A stretch of 10,288 nt of DNA from Cyclostephanos tholiformis (Eukaryota > Bacillariophyta > Thalassiosirophyceae > Thalassiosirales > Thalassiosiraceae). The position numbers and the translations under genes were made by a program. The first letter of the stretch is position 1. Each line of letters begins with the position of its first letter. Location: the NCBI GenBank assembly GCA_036939975.1, contig JALLPB010001324.1, forward strand, positions 1 to 10,288, given 5' to 3'. Below the pieces are notes generated by a model. The model did not search any database. It saw nothing but the letters and a program-made list of their open reading frames with translations, and was not told the DNA's origin. Positions 7,714-10,288 of this stretch are shown piece by piece.

Positions 7714-8961
7714 TTACCTTTCCTGGCGATGTCTCGAACTCGAACGACGGAGTCTCGCGCCCGAGTCATCACAAACGGTATCACCGTGCGAGGACGATGA
7801 TGTCATGCGACGGAGTGATGGCGATTTCTTCTTCTTCTTCTTCTGACTTCCGCAGCTGCGATTATCGTCGTGATCCTCCAAGGTACAATCGGGACATGAA
7901 TTATGTATGATCTTAAACCCCCCCATGACCCTTTTCTTGGCGAGTTGTACCGACGGATGACGACAGCAGTACCCATCGGCATCGAAAGGGAGGGATCCGT
8001 ACCGTCCCGAGCCCACGGCGGTTCCGGACCTGCCGCGACTGCCACCACGTGCGGCGGAGGATGACCTCCCCCGGGACGACGACTTCTCGGACCTGTTAGA
8101 CTTCCTCGACGATACGCTGATACCGTCCAGATCGACGTCGATGCCGTCGCACGCGGGACAAGACCTAACGAGTTTGAATCCGGCGCCCAATACGCGTTTC
8201 TTCGCAATCTGGATGTGGGCGTGGACGGTACAGCATCCGTTCTTGTCGTACGACTGTCCCCGTCGTTCGATCGTCGCGCCGCCAGGGGCGTTATTCGTAT
8301 TATTATTACGCGACGACGAGGATGACGACGCGGCGCCGCCTCCTCCAATCTGGATCGGTGGGAAATTGCCCTCCATGCACCTAGGACACGCCGTTTGCAT
8401 TACCTTCCACCCCCCCGTCATCCTCTTCGCCGCGAGCTGGACGTTCCTGTGATAGTGACACCGTCCCTTGTCATCGAACGGCGTGTCGTACTCGCGACGG
8501 GGACGGTCGGGCTTGTTGGCTACCCCTCTCGCGTCCCTTGACTTCGATCGGGACGATGCGACCCTGCTAACGCCGCCGCTCGTCGTCGCATTCCTCGACC
8601 TGGAAACGGATCGACGGTCGGTGTTCGATTGCGAGGACGGGATCGCGACGAGGGCGGAGGACGCGACGTCCCCACCACTCTGTTGCTGTTGTCGTCGTCG
8701 TCGTCGTTGCTGCTGTTGTTTGCAATCTCCGCCGCGGCTGCCGTCGTCGGGATGATCGCGCGACTTCGACCGACGACGGACCGACGTCGACCTCGACTTC
8801 GATGGCGTCGGATCGCGCCCACCGCCGCCGCCCAGGGAGGCGGTGCATCTCCTCGACTCCTCGCGCGCCTCGACGACTTGACGCTCGTGGCGGTCGATCA
8901 TTCTAGTGGGAAGGGGGAGGGGGAGGTTATCGACGTTTGTTGCGTTCGTCAACTTGCACAT
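7714..8961 (-). CDS. Ser/Arg-rich protein with three C-x2-H-x20-C-P-x-C repeats
   Basis: A single-exon ORF encodes 415 residues. It carries three copies of a module of about 35 residues with fixed spacing C-x2-H-x20-C-P-x-C: Cys168/His171/Cys192/Cys195, Cys244/His247/Cys268/Cys271 and Cys332/His335/Cys356/Cys359. The shared core reads approximately F-D-x-x-G-x-C-x2-H-x2-(V/I)-Q-(L/I)-A-K-K-R-x2-G-G-(F/W)-K. Four conserved Cys/His ligands per copy suggest one zinc ion each; this is inference. The linkers are low complexity: SKSRS and SRSKSRD dipeptide runs like those of SR splicing proteins, a symmetrical Q4-R5-Q4 block (82-94), Gly and Ser runs, and K6 at 374-379. I know of similar modules in diatom proteins without assigned function. 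No enzyme motif, signal peptide or membrane segment is visible, so a nuclear or cytoplasmic site is likely. The start may instead be Met21 (8899-8901), because an upstream ORF overlaps the first ATG. Confidence 0.75.
   Translation of the reverse strand: MCKLTNATNVDNLPLPLPTRMIDRHERQVVEAREESRRCTASLGGGGGRDPTPSKSRSTSVRRRSKSRDHPDDGSRGGDCKQQQQRRRRRQQQQSGGDVASSALVAIPSSQSNTDRRSVSRSRNATTSGGVSRVASSRSKSRDARGVANKPDRPRREYDTPFDDKGRCHYHRNVQLAAKRMTGGWKVMQTACPRCMEGNFPPIQIGGGGAASSSSSSRNNNTNNAPGGATIERRGQSYDKNGCCTVHAHIQIAKKRVLGAGFKLVRSCPACDGIDVDLDGISVSSRKSNRSEKSSSRGRSSSAARGGSRGRSGTAVGSGRYGSLPFDADGYCCRHPSVQLAKKRVMGGFKIIHNSCPDCTLEDHDDNRSCGSQKKKKKKSPSLRRMTSSSSHGDTVCDDSGARLRRSSSRHRQER
7826..7843 (+). repeat. (TTC)6 microsatellite encoding poly-Lys on the minus strand
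   Basis: A run of TTC triplets corresponds to the K6 stretch (residues 374-379) of the SR-rich protein. Confidence 0.9.
7879..7989 (-). repeat. C-x2-H...CP-x-C module 3
   Basis: Residues 325-361. The ligands are Cys332, His335, Cys356 and Cys359, with the core VQLAKKRVMGGFK. Confidence 0.85.
8140..8253 (-). repeat. C-x2-H...CP-x-C module 2
   Basis: Residues 237-274. The ligands are Cys244, His247, Cys268 and Cys271. One residue is inserted in the Gly turn (LGAGFK) and compensated downstream, so the spacing of 20 is kept. Confidence 0.85.
8368..8481 (-). repeat. C-x2-H...CP-x-C module 1
   Basis: Residues 161-198 of the SR-rich protein. The ligands are Cys168, His171, Cys192 and Cys195. This copy has Trp where the others have Phe (GGWK). 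Confidence 0.85.
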
Positions 8962-9001
8962 TGTTACATGTGTAGTGGAGGAGATTCGTCACGACGCTCA
9001 T
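8927..9001 (-). other. Upstream ORF overlapping the first ATG of the SR/zinc-motif gene
   Basis: An ATG at 8999-9001 opens a 24-residue ORF in another frame that ends in TAA at 8927-8929, after the first main ATG (8961) and before the next in-frame ATG (8901). If the transcript includes it, it would reduce initiation at 8961 and favour Met21. A pyrimidine-rich stretch ending in CTAG just before 8901 could also be a splice acceptor. Whether the transcript reaches 9001 is unknown. Confidence 0.35.
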
Positions 9002-9203
9002 GAGAAATCGGCGGGCTCGCTCTTGTAGTGTGTGTGTGCTAAAAATTTTTTTTAGAGTGGGGCTGGTCTGACAGTCGTGAGTTATTTGAATATTCGTGAC
9101 TTGGATGCCCGCCCCCTTTAATCGTTCTTGTGATGTTTGATGTTTGGGAAGAGAGAGAGAATGACCTGGCCCCTTGAGCATGAAGGTGCTCCGATCTTTG
9201 ACA
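8962..9203. promoter_or_regulatory. Upstream region of the SR/zinc-motif gene
   Basis: It contains the likely 5' UTR and promoter of the minus-strand gene. Visible elements are a TG dinucleotide run (about 9027-9038), an A/T stem CTAAAAA-TTT-TTTTTAG (9039-9055), and a GA run at about 9150-9160. No clear TATA box at a defined distance can be named. Confidence 0.3.
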
Positions 9204-9341
9204 ATGGTGACGGTGAAGGAACATGCTCTGTGGATTTTCCTCTTAGTCCTTCTTCTGTTTCTTTGCCCCGTCGCCAAGATGATGATGGAACACGCAGTGA
9301 TTCCCTCATCATCTGTGTCAGATGCCAGATGGGGGGGTTAA
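9204..9341 (+). CDS. Small ORF, 45 residues, hydrophobic N-terminal segment
   Basis: ATG at 9204 sits in a favourable context (ACAATGG: A at -3, G at +4) and opens a 45-residue frame ending in TAA at 9339-9341. Residues 1-7 are polar with a Lys (MVTVKEH). Residues 8-22 are strongly hydrophobic (ALWIFLLVLLLFLCP covers 8-22), then come VAK and a Met-rich polar tail ending RWGG. This pattern fits a signal peptide or a single membrane span. It could be a small secreted or membrane peptide, the first exon of a longer gene, or chance. No homologue is recognised and the surrounding sequence shows no convincing downstream exon. Confidence 0.2.
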   Translation: MVTVKEHALWIFLLVLLLFLCPVAKMMMEHAVIPSSSVSDARWGG

Positions 9342-10138
9342 AGAACAGTCAAGTTCGATGAATTCAACAATGGCTTAATACCATTGAATGCAGTTATCAA
9401 TGTGAACATAGGAACAAATTATTCCCCCCTTGGTCCTCGGGATGATTGGCACCGTATACTTGTGGACCCCCTCTTTGACGTTTGCGACGGGAACACGAAA
9501 TTGACAAGTAACATCACGAGTTTTTGCTTTGCCGTGTCGAACTTTACCTGATTCATGATGTTCCATTAATACAACAGGCAAGGTAGCGTATCCTTGTCAC
9601 TCACCTGTGTTCAGTCCGGAACAAGCCATGGAGGATTTCCCCTACTGAGCAAATGAATGGTACTAGTTCTGGAGGCCGACATGCTGTTCGCAGCCATCCA
9701 TCACAAGAATACACATATACATAGGCTCAAGTTGGTACAAGTTGAACATTCTTCAGAATATTCAGATGCTGTGGTGCAATACAGAGCTTGTCGTGCACAT
9801 CATGGCTGAATGATTTGCCCCCAACAAGGCTGGATTGCAAATATATCAGGTGGAAATTCTTGTGATGGAATATCCTCGGTCCTTTAGACTGCTGGGTATG
9901 AGACACAACTTATGCCGGGGCGTAATGGGGGCGGTGTGATTGCATGCAAAAATAGCTTGCCGGCAAAGTTTGAAACCAAATGGGGGTAATGATGCTATTT
10001 TTATTTTCATGTTTCACATTGATCTGAATATGTTGCCTGGGCCATATTTTACTACGCTCATGGTTTGACCGTGAAGGACACAATGGAAAAGTACACAAAT
10101 CAGCAACTCATCCCTCACAAGTACCGAAAATTGATCTA
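9342..10138. other. Gene-poor stretch with no convincing coding region
   Basis: About 800 bp with lower GC than the genes to the left and stops in all frames. The longest open pieces are under 75 codons: a minus-strand reading at 9375-9581 lacks an ATG at its start, and another at about 9740-9915 is closed at both ends. No known domain is seen. A CAG|GTGAGT donor-like string occurs on the minus strand near 9599-9607. It may be an intergenic spacer or decayed sequence. Confidence 0.5.
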
Positions 10139-10288
10139 TAAAATTTAAATTTTACTCCAGTTCTATGGATTCGATCTAGCTCAATTTAGTTGATCTGATC
10201 AACATTTAATACATCTATTTATTTTGCTAGTTCAATTTAAATGCTTCTAGTTCAATTTAATAGTTCAATTTAATGGATCTAGCTGTTC
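10139..10288. repeat. AT-rich edge with degenerate CTAGTTCAATTTAA repeats
   Basis: The motif CTAGTTCAATTTAA occurs at 10227-10240 and 10247-10260. A shortened TAGTTCAATTTAA is at 10261-10273 and a variant CTAGCTCAATTTA at 10176-10188. A second pair, ATGGAT...ATCTAGCT, is at about 10165-10181 and 10273-10284. A perfect 16-bp palindrome (TAAAATTTAAATTTTA) is at 10139-10154, and an inverted repeat GTTGATC-T-GATCAAC at 10189-10203. The array reaches the right edge of the window, so its full extent is unseen. Confidence 0.7.

Noticed and set aside
9362..9389. Imperfect inverted repeat ATTCA-ACA-ATGG / CCATTGAAT
   Set aside because: A short arm with a bulge in AT-rich intergenic DNA, with no sign of a terminal repeat pair or target-site duplication.

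Overview
The window looks like nuclear DNA of a diatom, probably a centric one. I infer this from short GT-AG introns of 89 to 106 bp, tightly packed genes in alternating orientation, a signal-peptide plus F(A)P-type presequence like those of diatom plastid proteins, many GAC/GTC triplet runs encoding poly-Asp, poly-Ser and poly-Arg, and a C-x2-H...CP-x-C repeat family that I associate with diatoms. No prokaryotic operon structure, CRISPR array, tRNA or rRNA was seen.

Layout from left to right. (1) 204-1113, plus strand: a two-exon SnoaL/NTF2-like protein with a likely targeting presequence. Its intron is 540-645. (2) 1242-2267, minus strand: a single-exon membrane-anchored alpha/beta hydrolase resembling ABHD14/CIB. 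It converges on gene 1 with only 128 bp between the stop codons. (3) 2268-2530: a 263-bp divergent intergenic region that must hold the promoters of genes 2 and 4. (4) 2531-7495, plus strand: a three-exon RRP12 orthologue (HEAT repeats and NUC173 domain, ribosome biogenesis). After removal of introns 5234-5327 and 6377-6465 it encodes 1593 residues. (5) 7714-8961, minus strand: a Ser/Arg-rich protein with three copies of a C-x2-H-x20-C-P-x-C motif, probably metal-binding. Its function is unknown and it is the most interesting item here. (6) 8962-10288: 1.3 kb without a convincing gene. It has lower GC and stops in all frames, one small hydrophobic ORF (9204-9341), and an AT-rich repeat-bearing edge (10139-10288).

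The genes do not form an obvious pathway. RRP12 is a housekeeping ribosome-assembly factor. The neighbouring hydrolase and SnoaL-like protein are probably metabolic enzymes or small-molecule binders. The SR/zinc-motif protein may act on RNA or in a structural role, but nothing here proves that. Splice sites were placed by hand from the frame and from family conservation across each junction; no transcript data were available.
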